Part shown: positions 41,809-54,860 of the stretch, piece by piece
How positions within the stretch are numbered: position 1 is the first letter of the stretch
Layout: every line of letters begins with the position of its first letter
Assembly: GCA_963920525.1 (NCBI GenBank)
Contig: OY986435.1
Coordinates: 261,022,962-261,086,961 of the forward strand
Reading direction: 5' to 3'
DNA: 64,000 nt
From: Dichetophora obliterata
Taxonomy: Eukaryota > Arthropoda > Insecta > Diptera > Sciomyzidae
Translations under genes and position numbers: made by a program
Notes under the pieces: model-generated
The model's input: only the letters and a program-made list of their open reading frames with translations
What the model was told of the DNA's origin: nothing
Database searches by the model: none

Positions 41809-42174
41809 CCCAGCAGCGGATATGCCAGTGGCTACCATAGAACTAATACAGAATAAATTACCTGGTAAGGAAGCATTACTTTTTTCAAAAAGTAATGCGT
41901 CTGCATATAGCAGAAGTAATGAACTCATGCCTCATTACCTGTAATGTAGCATACAAGGAAAAGTAATGCAGTGATTTTTATAACTTGATACAAGTAGTAT
42001 GTTACTCCATAACTTCTAGATAATGCTGAAGGGAGGCGATCACTTACCTTCTGTCTCATTCAATGTTAAATGTAAGGCCATTTATGCATAGTAAGGTAAT
42101 ATAGTTGGAAGTAGTGGTCATTACAAGGTAATTGATGCTTCATATATTCGGAATATATTCCATCCGCTACTGGG
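41809..42174. mobile_element. 366-bp TIR unit (CCCAG ends), self-similar interior
   Basis: The ends are inverted: CCCAGCAGCGGATATG on the left, CCCAGTAGCGGATGG read inward on the right. AG flanks both sides. The interior iterates aagtaatg/cattactt and ggtaat/attacc motifs in both orientations. The terminal CCCAG is shared with the 14149-14978 unit. No protein is seen. Confidence 0.55.
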
Positions 42175-42179
42175 AGGGT

Positions 42180-43080
42180 TGCCACCTAATATTATGTATT
42201 TTTAAACAAAAAGCATTTTTGAGACATTTTTTGAGTAAAAAGTCAATATTTTGGGCCTTTTCGCAAAAACAATAATCAAAAAATATACATCACCCTAACG
42301 GCACTGTTCAAACTATTAAGTCAGGCTTTAAGTCAGGCCGTGGAATTTTTATGAAGTCGATTTTTTAAAAGTATTTTGAGCCTAACTGTTAAAATTTTTG
42401 TTAAAATTCTGAAGCTATTTCCGCTTCTACGGCCATTTTTCCATACACAGTATATCAGTATTCACTCTTTTACGCTCATTTATCTCAAAACAACTTTTTA
42501 TGTTCTTAACAAATACTATTCAGCTGAATCATCTCAAATTTTAATCAGTGACAATGATGTTGTCAATATCGCTTGGACAAGAATCAAAGTTTTATTTCGA
42601 AAATATCGTATATTGTTCACCTAATAACCGATGTGAAATTTTTGTTTTTAGGATTTAAATTTCAAAAGCGCGTCATTCTGTCAATTTTCAATTTTGTTTT
42701 TTTTTTCTAATCCCAGCCGTAACTGCACTCATAGTGATTAATAATATCCTTTATTTTTATTTTTCAGATAAAAGAAGAGTCAAAGCTTGGAACACCCCCT
42801 TACTTTGAGATGGTCTCATTGTGCGTCATTTTAAAGACAGTTACAAAAATTTTTAAATAAAAAAATTAATTTTCGAAAGTAAGTTTCATTATAATTTTTG
42901 TTATCGTTTATACAAAGCAAGGTAACAAATATAAAAATGATACTGTTCATGAACATAATTTATTTTTATAAAATAATAATTTTCAGTGCACATCAACACT
43001 GAGTGCAACAATACACCTTAAATATCGTTGTTCATTAGTTTTGCCTTTAAAAATATCCTAAAAATACCTTAAATTTTCGA
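42180..43080. other. Spacer
   Basis: No gene or clear repeat is recognised. Confidence 0.45.
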
Positions 43081-43084
43081 GCTC

Positions 43085-43640
43085 TACACGGAGGAAAAGA
43101 ATCAAGCATTCTATGTTTGAATTAAGCAAGTAAGCTATCAGCTTACACTTAAGAGTAAATTTCTGAATTCAAGTATTATTTTCCTCGAAATAAGCAAATT
43201 TAAGACTCATGATATTGAAAAAATAATATTTAATCCACGAACATTTGCTTATAACACCAGAATAATTTTTCAAGATACAGGCCTAGTTTTTGCTTCAAGT
43301 ACGAAAAAATTGCTTGATTCAAGTAACCAAATTGCTGAAAACTGGAATAATAAGCTTGATTTAAAAAATTAATTTCTTCTGAATTGAGATCAATTTTGCT
43401 TGATTCGAGTAAACAATTTACTGAAAACTAAAATAATTTGCATGATTTTATAAATATATTTTTCTTCCGTTGATAACAATTTGCTTGATTCATTTATGCA
43501 ATTTTCTTAATACTAGAATGTTTTACTTAATATTAGAAATTTTTTTTTATTAAGAGTAGAATATGCTTGACCCAAGTATACAATTTGCTGAAAACGAGAT
43601 TAACTTTATTGATATATTTAAATTTTAGACTCCCATCCGT
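43085..43640 (+). repeat. Decayed ~90-bp tandem repeat (gcttgattcaagtaa)
   Basis: At least four diverged copies of a unit with ttgcttgattcaagta, caatttgctgaaaact and agaataat start near 43305, 43400, 43490 and 43565. Weaker copies reach back to 43100. No coding sense is seen. It may be the interior of another self-similar unit; the left edge reads TACACGGAGGAAAAG, but no matching right edge was found. Confidence 0.55.
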
Positions 43641-43649
43641 TTCGTGCAT

Positions 43650-45530
43650 TTGTCAGCCTTATGAAAGGTAGAACACTACTTCCTCCTTCACAGTTCTAAA
43701 ATTTAGCAGTGCATAAAATCAAGAATGATCGTAAAATATTCCTTAAATTTAAATCTCCGAAAACGACGTGCCAAATTATGCGAAAATGTGAATGCGGCTT
43801 ATTTGCATTATCTTCAGAACTGTATTAAAATCGCTCATACGCAGTGGTGTTCGCTAAGCTACTATGGCAGGCAATAAGGACGATGCTATTCTTTTAAACT
43901 GTAACAACATCATAAAGAAAACATAAAAACATCGCTCATAGAAAATAGTAGTAAAAGTAGTAGAAGCTGTAGTAGAGTAGAGCAAACTTTTAAAAAAGTC
44001 GAAACAAGTTAAAAAACACGTTCCACAGCCAGTTTTAAGTAAAGTTCGGCTATAGAAATGGCCGAAAACATGATCACCCAACTGGAAAGAATACCATTAC
44101 ATGTACACAAACATACACACAGGCACACACACGTACTTTGCGCCATACAAAAACTCAAAAGATTTCCGCAGCATTAAAAAGAAACAATAAACGTTTGCTT
44201 TTTCAGCTACGCTATGCATATAGTACAATGCGAAATCATACATGTTGTAGATTTGTGATAGTGTTGGTTTCACTAACATTTTATATCGTTGTACACATAC
44301 ATACATAGACGACTCTAACGTGTATTGCAGCCCAAGCAAAGGAAAACTCATTTTCCTGAATGTCAATAACAGTTTATGCATCACCTTGCAGCAACAACAA
44401 CCCCATCCTCGCTTGCAACCGTACAACCAGTGTCACGTCTTTTTACTGCACATGCTGGCTTTTATAGACGTCAGTGATTGCTTTCCACACACTGTTCCCC
44501 CACATAAACTTCAATGACATGGAATCATAGTCAAATGAAAACAAAAAACCATTGAAAAGTATCAAAGCTGTTGTTTTTCTTGTTTTTTTGCAACATTAGC
44601 GCTATTATTTATGCCTGATAATAGTTAAACGCACTTACTTAGAAAAACTCACTCGCATACACTCACTCACACCTCGACACTTTTAAAATGAATACGTTTC
44701 CGTGTAAAGCCAACTATTCATTACAAAATTGTGACGCCTGAACGCACCCACCAACTACTATTGATGTAAACGACACCTCCCAATAGGCAAAAAGGGCAAG
44801 GCCCTTCAAAAGAAGACATGTATTTGTTAGTACTTTTGGCAACAAAACGCATGTCGTTCTCACTGCTTCTAAGAGCGATGTAAAACAATAAAGTTTTCTT
44901 TACAAATATTGGTTTCGCTCAAGAATGATAGAATTGTAGATTGCGCAGATCGTAAAAATAGTTGTCTACGATTTGCGCATTTCGTCATGATAGCCTTACG
45001 ATATAAGCTTTCGATATGAGATTGTTGTCAATTAATGTAAACAAATATGAACCTTGGCTGTAAGCAATGCAATAAAATTGTTAATATAATGGACTAAACA
45101 AATTTTTCCACCGTTTTATATTAAAATATCAATGAAGAATTATAAAAGAGTGCTGCGCATATAATTTTCGTGCTAGTTTTTCAGTTTTTGTTTTGGTTTT
45201 AAAGCAAGTTGGAATGAAACCAACTTGCACTGGCAAAAGATTCAAGAAACAAACTTCGTCTAGCCTGACGTCATGATCGTAAAAAATATTTTTATCGTAG
45301 CTTGAAAAGTCAAAATGAAAAGTAAACAACATGACGGATCTGCGCAATACGTAATCCTTTTATTTAATATTCTTAGGTTTCGCTTATATGATTTTTTGGT
45401 GTAGTTTTTTAGATTATACTTTAAGTAAAGGCTGTTTTTTTAAAAGCGGAGAACTTTTAATTAGCAACACTGTCTTCTGTTTTACATTTCTTGGTCATTT
45501 TAAGGTTAAAGCACATTTTTGATTTGTAGC
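43650..45530. other. Spacer with a possible small inverted repeat
   Basis: No gene is supported. The words attgcgcagatc (44940) and gatctgcgcaat (45337) are inverted and could be the ends of a ~400-bp MITE. The right end resembles the right end of the 1449-2173 MITE (gcgcaatac preceded by a ggac/gga-tg block). Confidence 0.35.
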
Positions 45531-45740
45531 GATTATAATCCAGCAGCTATTCTCGAAACACCATTACATGCAGACAAAGTCACCGTTTGGTGCACTTTGT
45601 GAGCCTCATCTATGGAATCCTTGGTCCATATGTCTTCGAAAATTATGATGATCACTTTGTTACAGTCAAAGGTGAGAGCTACAGAGAAATGATTGCTAGT
45701 TTCTTCGTGCCTCAATTGATACAGGATATAGGCCTCACAT
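45531..45740 (+). pseudogene. Mariner transposase fragment
   Basis: The first frame reads AAILETPLHADKVTVWCTL (45545-45600). After a one-base shift it continues YGILGPYVFENYDDHFVTV then ESYREMIASFFVPQL. This is the mid-catalytic region between the first and second Asp of a mariner transposase, similar in layout to the DD41D copies but distinct from them. No ends are visible. Confidence 0.75.
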
Positions 45741-45779
45741 TATTTAATTTATCAAAATATAAAGAACATTTGCTATAGC

Positions 45780-47252
45780 AAAAAATTACTGAAATGCATT
45801 ACATGAAAAAAAATTAAATAAAATTTTTAAATATTTCGGACATGATACGAGAAAAATTTTTACACGATCTTTAAAATATATTACATTTCCTTATGTGTAA
45901 AAGCGTGTGTCAACCGGTGTAGTGTGCTTATAATGTTTATAAAATTAGTACCAAAAATCCTAGTAAGTAGCATTATTTAGGTTACATTTTGTTTGTGTTC
46001 ATTCTAGATTCCTTTATGTCTTTGCCCTCCCCTCCTTGAACAAATCTTGCTGATGCCGATGACTGTTTCTACATATATATTAAAAAACATAGTGCAACAC
46101 GTGTTGGGATCGCAGAAAATTCCAGAAGAGGGTGAAAGTTTACCCCAATAGAGAGGCTTTGTCAAAGTGTTTCAAAAAGGTAGCCTCCGTTTTTCTTTAA
46201 TGCTATATTAAAATTTAGTTGATTTTTTGAGACATATTAGGATGGCCACACTAAGGCTTGGGTTATGCATAGATTGCAAATGGCTCAATATATTCATATC
46301 CTCTTTTCGAACTAAATTGTTTGCCAATGAATGGCCTTGAACATTATGAGGCGTAAAAACCTCTTCATGGCTTAATGCGATAAAATGCTATTTTAAAACT
46401 AAGTTTTTACAAGATTTTGTGTCATAACTCAAAAACTATGAATAATATCTCTTTACTTTTTTCCGCAAAAATGAAGTTATGTAAGCACATGCTAAACACA
46501 ACAACACGATACCATTCCTAAGCACATAAGAAGACGCGAAAACAACACATGTACTACAAATGGAAATGAGTCAGAAACAATTTAAAATAACTATAATAAC
46601 TATATATATATATTTTGAGCAAATCACCCTGTGTCAACATAAATAGTTTAAGATCATTTATATATACGTGGTGTAAGCAACGGTCAATGCGACAAAATTA
46701 AGCAACAACAAGAACAGCATACACAAAGCTAAAGACCAAGTGCAACATGAGTACCAACAATTAGCAACATTTGATTAAGCGCCAACGGGACCGCGAGTAC
46801 TTCGATGGGGGACCAGGATGACCCCAGAAACACGATGCGTATATTTCCGAAAACCTCTGAGTGATATCAACATGTCGACGAGAGCATAAGTAGCAGAGCG
46901 GAGCAACACTAATGAGCGGTGTCAACATGTTAACGAAAACATGAGTATGAAAAACAACGAAAACAGCGATGCTGCTACGATCAACCAGCAGAGGTATGCA
47001 ATGAATTGAATGATGAGGAATCAGTCAGTTGCTGGCAGACAATTAAAGCGAGCGGTTGGGCATATAAAACACTGGCTGACGAACTATCGAAGGGAAGAGT
47101 AGATCTGCCTAAGCAGTTGCTGACGAGCCACCAAAGCTAAGAGGAGTAATATAGGACTTGGTGAAGAAATCTGGGAACAAAAGCTGCTGAAGGAATTTAA
47201 GAACGTTCTAAAGAAAAGGTGACAAGGATTACAGGTGAGACAAAGGACATGA
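45780..47252. other. Spacer, possible retroelement edge
   Basis: No gene is supported. Bases 46630-47250 are less AT-rich and contain tataaaacactggctgacg (47063), a promoter-like box. With the minisatellite and the aataaagctttattt polyA-like signal at 47863, this could be a long LTR or an untranslated repeat, but the ends are not defined. Confidence 0.3.
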
Positions 47253-47667
47253 ACATAGCTTTTAGGCGCATCGTCAGATCCCAAGGGACAACATAGCTTA
47301 TAGGTGCATCGTCAGATCGCAAGGGACCACATAGCTTATAGGCGCATCGTCAGATCACAAGGGACCATATAGTTTATAGGCGCATCGTCAGATTGCAAGG
47401 GACCACATATCTTAAGGGCGCATCGTCAGATCGCAAGGGACCACATAGCTTATAGGCGCATCGTCAGATCGCAAGGGACCACATAGCTTTTAGGCGCATC
47501 GTCAGATCGCATGGGACCACATAGCTTATAGGCGCATTGTCAGAACGCAAGGGACCACATAGCTTATAGGCGCATCGTCAAATCGCAAGGAACCACATAG
47601 CTTTTAGGCGCATCATCAGATCGCATGGGACCACATAGCTTATAGGCGCATCGTCAGATCGCAAGGG
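47253..47667 (+). repeat. 38-bp minisatellite, ~11 copies
   Basis: The unit begins acatagcttataggcgcatc and ends cgcaagggacc. Eleven copies in perfect 38-bp register differ at a few sites. The array is embedded in a less AT-rich block that may belong to a retroelement. No open frame runs through it. Confidence 0.92.
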
Positions 47668-50600
47668 GAATACTCTAGCCGGGGAGCACATGGTTAGGAC
47701 ATAAGGACCACAACGACGATTCACCAGAGTTTCCGCCAAACACCTCATCCACTTTCGAACGATAGTCGAACGTTTACAGCCTTAATCACCGCCGCATTGC
47801 TCACCACATCGCCTTAGTATTTTATAAAATATTTTAAGAAATAGAATCTAAAACATTTATAAATAAAGCTTTATTTGGAAGAACCTGAAACAAAAATTCT
47901 TATTTTGTGACGAATTCTGGACATGACTTAGCTATAGAGCCGGAAGACCGGCAGCTTTGTTACAATATATTCCCTAAATAAATTAATAAAAAATTTATGG
48001 CAGATATTTTTAATATGAAAATAAAATATTTGCTTCACCAGATACAAATTAGTTTTATTTTTCATCTTAATTGCAGGCATTCTCAATGGACCAGAAAGCT
48101 AATTGTAAGCCAAGTATGTAAAGACGCGATTTTCTTCTTAAGGGAAGATTTTGGCAAAAACGGTTAAAATTAAGGCGTACTTAAGAAAATGTTCTCTAAA
48201 AAAGTTTTTTATATATACAAAAAATTTCATTTGCATGTAAATTTAACGTCATCAGTTAAAGTTAAAAATAGTTTTTTATATATAAGGATGGCACTGAAGT
48301 TTGTGTTCAGGTGAAAATTGGCCCACATCATAGCTTGGTTTCTGATCGTCTGAAAACAAAAAAAAATTCCAAATCAAGAAAATTATGAAGCGTAGAAAAA
48401 AAATTTAAAAATGTACGTTATTTTTGACCATATTGTTGCGTGTGACATTTACAAAGACGCTAATTTTGGTCTAAGATGTGTAGCGTTACAATGGACAAAA
48501 AAAATTGAAATCGGTCGATTAGTTTGTTTGCAGTAGTGTGGTTCGTTTTGAAAAATATATGTTTCGAGAAAAATGTGTTTCAAATTGCTCTGGTTTGTTA
48601 AAGTAACTCTGTTGCACCGAGTTTGAAGCGCTAAAACTCTATATAATAAGCGGGATTGATTTGAATTTTTTTTTTTTGCATATTCTTGAATAGTTGCACA
48701 AAAATAATCAATTAAAAAAGGATAAAAAAATTGTTTGCCTAAGACCTCCCTTAAGAAAGAATTGAATGGAAAGCATCGCGCTGATGGCTACATCAGCTCC
48801 TCGCACAAAACATGTTAAATTCATTTGATAAAAAAGGATGTTCCTTAAGATCCACTTATTGCTTCGCCATTATATTTTGTTTACAAAACAATTGTCCACT
48901 GAGTCTGTTGAGTAAGGTGAAAGGTTTCAACAAATCATAAAGCCCATGAAAACTAGGATAGAAACTAGGAAAGAAAAAAAAATTATTCGATACTTCGTGA
49001 AATTTGTTGGTCCTTAAAAACAAAACAAAATTATGAAACCTACATCAACTTCGAATATCAAAATGAAACAGAATCTGATTACCCATTTGTTGCTTAGGAA
49101 GACTCTAATTATTAATCCAAACCACTCTGTAAAAAATGCTAAAAATAAAGTAAACTGTAATTATAAATTTTTGAATAGATGTACTTTTTTTCTTTGTCTA
49201 AGAAGCAAAAATTTTGTTTTATAAATCAAACTATGAAAATGCCTTACAATATTTGGAATATATTTTTAGCATTACAATAACTACATTTTTGCCGATGATT
49301 TTAATGAGATATATTTCAAAGCTTTCGAGTAATGAAACAATGGGTTGGATTTCATACATTATTTTGCTCAAAGCGATTCTTTGGCAAACATTTTTCTGCA
49401 TTTCTTTTCAAAAAAATATATTAAAATATTAAGGTGTTTGCAAGTTATGCGAATATAACAACATATGAAAAATCAAAAAATCTTAGGGTGACCATCACAA
49501 TCAACCAAACCTATAAATCGTCTCTATTTGAGATATACTTTCGCCTTATTTTGGAATATTCTGCGATTCCCGTGATGACCCTGAAATTGTGTCACAGTGT
49601 AATAAATTACAAAAAATCGAGAACAAGAAAACGTAAATTAAAATAAAATTAATAAATGCAAACAAATGTACAAAAAAATATGTTAACCTTTTGGCTATCC
49701 CTTTCCTTAAGTCATTCTAAAGAAGTTCCGAAAAAATTTTCCGTTCCATAAAAAATGTATATGTGCTTAAAAACTAGTGCCGAAGAGCTATAAACTCATA
49801 TGGAATCCTGCTGGTAGCTTTTTAGAGCCCTGTGAATTCCCACTGGGCTACGTCAGTAGGCACACACATAGAAACACTTACTCATGCACTCCCGTTACAT
49901 TCGTCTGTTTGCTAGAAATGCATGCAGAATTCTTAAGTGAGAATAGGCCCCCATATGTGTGTGCGCGTGAGTGTGTATGTGTATGTATGTTTTGTTCTTT
50001 CAGCTATGAAAGTGTTACTGTTATTGTTGTTGCTGATCGTAAACAAAAACGCTATTCATTTTAAGGCTTACTAGAGGTTTTTCTGAATAAATGTAATGTA
50101 TTTTTATCAATATAAAAGCCTCGCACAAACGTACAAATGCATACATTGAATCATGCCATCATATCTGGTGTCATTTTTATAAGTGGTTTTGCTAGTTTTA
50201 CAATTAATGTCGTAGAACAAACTTTTGACCAGTTCGTGCATTTCTTAGCATTTAAGCATTTTATAAAGCAACTCACTGACGTACTCGATATTGTTTGGTT
50301 AAAAATGTTATAAAGTTTATGATAATGAGTTAAGCAGTAAAGAAATGAAGTGAAAATTCGATATATTGTGTAAAAATTACCCCTCGTTTTGAAGATACTC
50401 TTTTCGGGACATATAATGTCAACTTTTTTAATTTTGTGAAGGAAATAAGACATTAGTGATTAATGTCAAAGTGCAATCTTTGAACCGTGTTGACGAGAAG
50501 GAAAGTCATATGTTACATCCCCAAGGTCATCAGTGGAGAAAAGCAAAACTTATGCTAAAACTAAAACTAAAACGTAAGACAACTTGTTGTCGACTACTTT

Positions 50601-51529
50601 ATCGCAATAAAATATTTATAAAAGCTGCGTTCTCAGCACACTGTTGCGTTATTGATATGAAGCACTGTCTTGCGTTATTGCGTATATTCACTTTCTTTAT
50701 TAAAAGTTTTGCAATATCGCAGTTTTGTGTTTATTCTTCTGTCTTCGTTGTTTGGTCGAATTTTTTTGATTTGAAAAGTTCAAGCAAATTTTAATTTAAC
50801 TTGTTTTACTTGCTTAATATTTTGGAATTTCTTATTGTTTGTGCATGCTGAACGCTACGCTTCTTTATTTTTAATTCATAGCCCATATTTCTTTAAAAGA
50901 CTTAACTTAAGATTTGATAAAGGGAATTTTTTATTTTTAATCTTGTGTTTCGGTCGTTCTTTCACAATCCGCACAACTAATATAACTTGACCTTTTAGAA
51001 TCAGCCAAAAATTTATTTTACAACTAAAATACGTACATACAAATAATTGATATTTATTTAAGGATTTCACTTCATATTTTAGTTCTTAAAAATTTTCTGT
51101 ACTTTCTCTGATCCTCGTATATTTGAAATTTATTATCAACACTTGTACTGATTCGGTAGATGTAATTTTTCTTACCTTACACATTGTTTCGTAAGCTTAC
51201 GGATTTTGTTTCAAAAACATTTCCTTTTGCAACTTATAAAAAATAATAATAACAATTTAAGTTTTTAAGGAGTTTATACATACCTTTTACCCAACTTAAT
51301 TTAAATGATTACCATTTTATTCGTTACTCTGTTTCCACAAAAATCTTCTTACTAGTCTTCTAGTAAAAACTTCTAGCAAAAATCTTCTAGGCACTATAAT
51401 TTTATTATTTTTTTGTTTTTTATTAAACATGCAATAACAATAGAATTCAGCTACTACAGCTTTTTCGCACTTTCTCCGCATTAGATCATCTTAAGAACCA
51501 GCCCAAATACAATAACATTAAAACATCTC
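47668..51529. other. Long spacer
   Basis: No gene is supported across ~3.9 kb. The short open frames (for example 50456-50794) show no recognisable domain. 49930-49990 is tgtg-rich. Confidence 0.45.
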
Positions 51530-51532
51530 AAT

Positions 51533-51855
51533 AAGGCCATTCACAGTTCGAATACGCTGGTCTGCCATTTGTTCGATTTGCTATTTGTACGCCAATTTAC
51601 GAAAGCGTATTTTGCTTTGTTGTTGTTTTGCATACAAATGCAAATACGCAGGCACGCGTAAATAAAAGCAGCCCTTGGACGTGTCCTTTGTACCTCGTAT
51701 TTTTATGCTCTGTCTACAGCCGCATAATCACATACATCACAGGATTGCACAATCTTTTTATACGACAGTCACATGGCGAAGTGCTCACAGTTTGAACAAT
51801 AACAAATGCTCCAAATACGATTTGTTAAAAGTACGCTCAAACCGTGAATAGCCTT
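51533..51855. mobile_element. 323-bp MITE
   Basis: The ends are inverted: AAGGCCATTCACAGTTCGAA on the left and AAGGCTATTCACGGTTTGAG read inward on the right. AAT flanks both sides (51530-51532 and 51856-51858). Further inverted similarity (acaaat, tacgc) lies inside. A 3-bp duplication would fit a Harbinger-like origin, though AAT is not the usual TWA. Confidence 0.6.
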
Positions 51856-51978
51856 AATGATATCGATAAGAGTGGTCCAAAACAATCCAAAGTGAGAAAA
51901 ATTTACCCACCATAATATGGGTTGGGCTCAGGGACAACACAAGACATAACAACTAACCATGCGTTTACATAGATCTAA

Positions 51979-54860
51979 TCATACATTAGTTTTCAATCTA
52001 CTTTTGAGTTGACCTTTCGATAAGTTAACATCAAAAAAGCTACAGTTGTTAACAAAGGTACTCATGCGATGTAAAGGAGCAGTAGCCATATAATTTGTTC
52101 TACTAAAAGGTAAGTAAATTAAATTGTTAGCATTTCTACTGCTTCTACGGTTAGTGTTAAAATTTATAAGAGTTAGGAGTTCTGGTGAATCGAATACACC
52201 AGTTATAAGTTGGTGTAAATAGACGATATCTGCAGACTTCCTTCTCTCATTCAAAGATTGCATTTTTAATAGTTTTAAACGATCCTCATAAGGAGGAAGG
52301 TTTAAAGTGTCAGTTGCACTTAAGCCCCTTAGAGCAAACCGAACAAATCGTTTTTGAATTCTCTCTATACGTTCAACATGTACATTGTAACTTGGGGACC
52401 AAACTTGATTTGCATACTCTAAGTGAGGTCGCACAATTGCATAATACAGCGTTGTAGTTGTGATCATACTATTAAATTCTTTGGCCCAGCGTTTCATAAA
52501 ACCGAGCATAGAAGATGCTTTTTTACAAATGTAATCAATATGAACGTTAAACGATAGCTTAGAATCCATGCATATACCCAGATCTTTGACAGCATCTACA
52601 CGACTTAATGCAGTATCTTTTATCTTATAATCAAAAATTAAATTATTCCTTTTTCGCGAAAAGATCATAGTTTGGCATTTATCTGGATTTAGAAACATAT
52701 TGTTTTTAGAACACCAAATTTCAAAGGATGTCAAATCAGACTGGAGCAGATCTGAATTATCTTTAGCATCTATTGTTCTGTATATTTTCATGTCATCTGC
52801 ATAGATAAGTAGATGAGAGTGTTTAATGATGTGGGTTACATCATTAATGGCTAAAATAAACAGAAGTGGACAAAGGTGGCTACCTTGAGGAACACCTGAT
52901 TCAGCAATAAATTCAGCTGACAATACGCCTCGAAATCGTATTTGATAAGATCGCTCTGTCAGATCCATCCAGAATCCAGCTTACAAAAAATTGTGGAAAA
53001 CCCATTAACTTTAGTTTAAATAGAATTAAGTTGCGTGCCAGTTTATCAAATGCTTTACTAAAATCAGTGTAAATACAGTCGACCTGGTTACCTGAATAAA
53101 ATTAATTTAAGCAAAACGTTGTAAAATCGAGGAGATTAGACACAGTGGATCTGCCAGTAACAAATCCATGCTGACGAGTTGTCATGACCTTCCCACAGTG
53201 AATTTTCACACGATCATACACGAGGCGCTCAAAAAGTTTTGGAATCGACGAGAGTTTTGCGATAGGCCTGTAGTTGTTTATATCGTTCTTACAACCTTTT
53301 TTATAGATAGGACCTATAAAATATTTTTTCCAAAAAAGTGGAAAAATACTTTCGCTAATTGATTTATTGAATAACATGGACAGTGGTTGACTTAGAACGG
53401 AACCACATCGTGTTAACACTGCGGCAGGAATTCCGTCAGGTCCAGCATTAAAATCCTCATCGATCAATCCAATATACTTTAAAATATCCTCTGAAGTAAA
53501 GGATATAGAATCCAACGAAACCCTGGGTGTAGAGTTCATATATTCAAAGTACTCTTCATCAGGATTAAAAGAGTCTGAACAAAATAACTCTTTAAAGAGA
53601 TTGGCAAATAGACCACAAATTACGACAGGATCGTCAGTAAATCCGTCAGAGGTTTTAAATGATGAAGGGAATCCATCAGATTTTTTTTTGAGTTTATGAA
53701 ACCCCAGAATTTCTTTAGATCAGACAATATTCTCAGATTAATACTGTCTAAATAATTGTGATATAAGGTAGCTGAGCAATTTTCAAAATCCAGAAACAAA
53801 CGCTTGTAGATTTCTAGGCTATTCAAGTCTAAGCTACAGACATATTTTTTCCATGCCCTATTCCTGCTGTTGCGAAGAATCTTTAACTCCTTTGTGTACC
53901 AGGGGTAAGCACAATTTTTCGTAAATTTGAGGCTATGGCACGGACAGAGAAAACATAGCAAAGATTTCCATATAACAAAAATTAATTGAATCATCAAGAG
54001 TGTTATTATTAACATATTCTAAAATAACATGAAGTTTACTTTGAAGTAAATGATTCAACTTCAAAAAGTCAGCTTTTTTAAAATTGAATTCATAAACTTT
54101 ATCTATTGAGTTAGACTTTACTATATTATTCCTGTCTGATTTGTACCATATGCTCAATGGTGGATGGTATTCATCAACAGTAGTCAAAACATGAGGGGCC
54201 CTCTCAACAATCACATTGTTACTATCTGTAGTTAAGACCAGGTCAAGAAGTCTTTCACGACTATTATAAATACAACTCACTTGTTGCAAGTCATAACATA
54301 TATTATCAACAAATATATGCTCTTGGCGAGTCTTCGAATTAGATGCACAAAAATATGAATCATCGTCAGAAGATTCCAGATTAAAATCCAGGCAGATTAA
54401 AATCACCTAACAATAAAATGTCGTCATTAACGTCAATTATGCTTAAGACATATTCTATGCAATCCGCAAGGCTTGCATAAATTTCTACACTGCTCTTAGG
54501 AGGAACGTATGCATTAATAAGATATACATTAGAATTGCAATGTACAACCTTGACGCATATAAGTTCGATGTTAGCAGAGCAGGGAATAACAATAATGGAA
54601 CTAACGAAGGAGTTCCCTACAGCTAATAAGACAACTCCACCGACAGCAGAAGTATTGTCAGCATGTCTATCTCTTCTATAAACTTTAAAACTGTTATCAA
54701 ACAATTCTAAGTCAGTAATGCTTCCGTTTAACCAAGTTTCAGTCAGTGCGATAATATCCTCAGAGAAATTCTGAGACATTAAAAATATGTCTCGCGTCTT
54801 AGAGCGTAATCCCCTTACATTTTGATAGTAAAGGGATAACCTATTCAGTTTTTTTGGGAT
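51979..54860 (-). pseudogene. LINE ORF2 (endonuclease-reverse transcriptase)
   Basis: It begins by overlapping the ORF1 end. The endonuclease reads YYQNVRGLRSK, IIALTETWLNGS (catalytic Glu), and LLLGDFNLP. A frameshift near 54400 follows, then DLVLTT and VDEYHPPLSI (the SDH-like motif). Another shift comes near 53950-54000. The RT fingers read DEDFNAGPDGIPAAVL, KKGCKNDINNYRPIAKLSSI and RQHGFVTGRSTVSNLLDF. A break lies between 53102 and 52968. Then GVPQGSHLCPLLFILAIND, LIYADDMKIY (catalytic YADD) and a thumb region to RLKTNV at 51979. The break removes the palm A motif region from frame. It is inactive. Confidence 0.85.

Noticed and set aside
41684..41944. 86-aa open frame
   Set aside because: It crosses the left end of the CCCAG-ended unit and shows no conserved motif.
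47253..47667. CRISPR array
   Set aside because: The units are contiguous 38-bp tandem copies with no unique spacers, and the setting is an insect genome.
50456..50794. 112-aa open frame
   Set aside because: No recognisable motif or splice context, and typical of chance frames in this AT-rich DNA.
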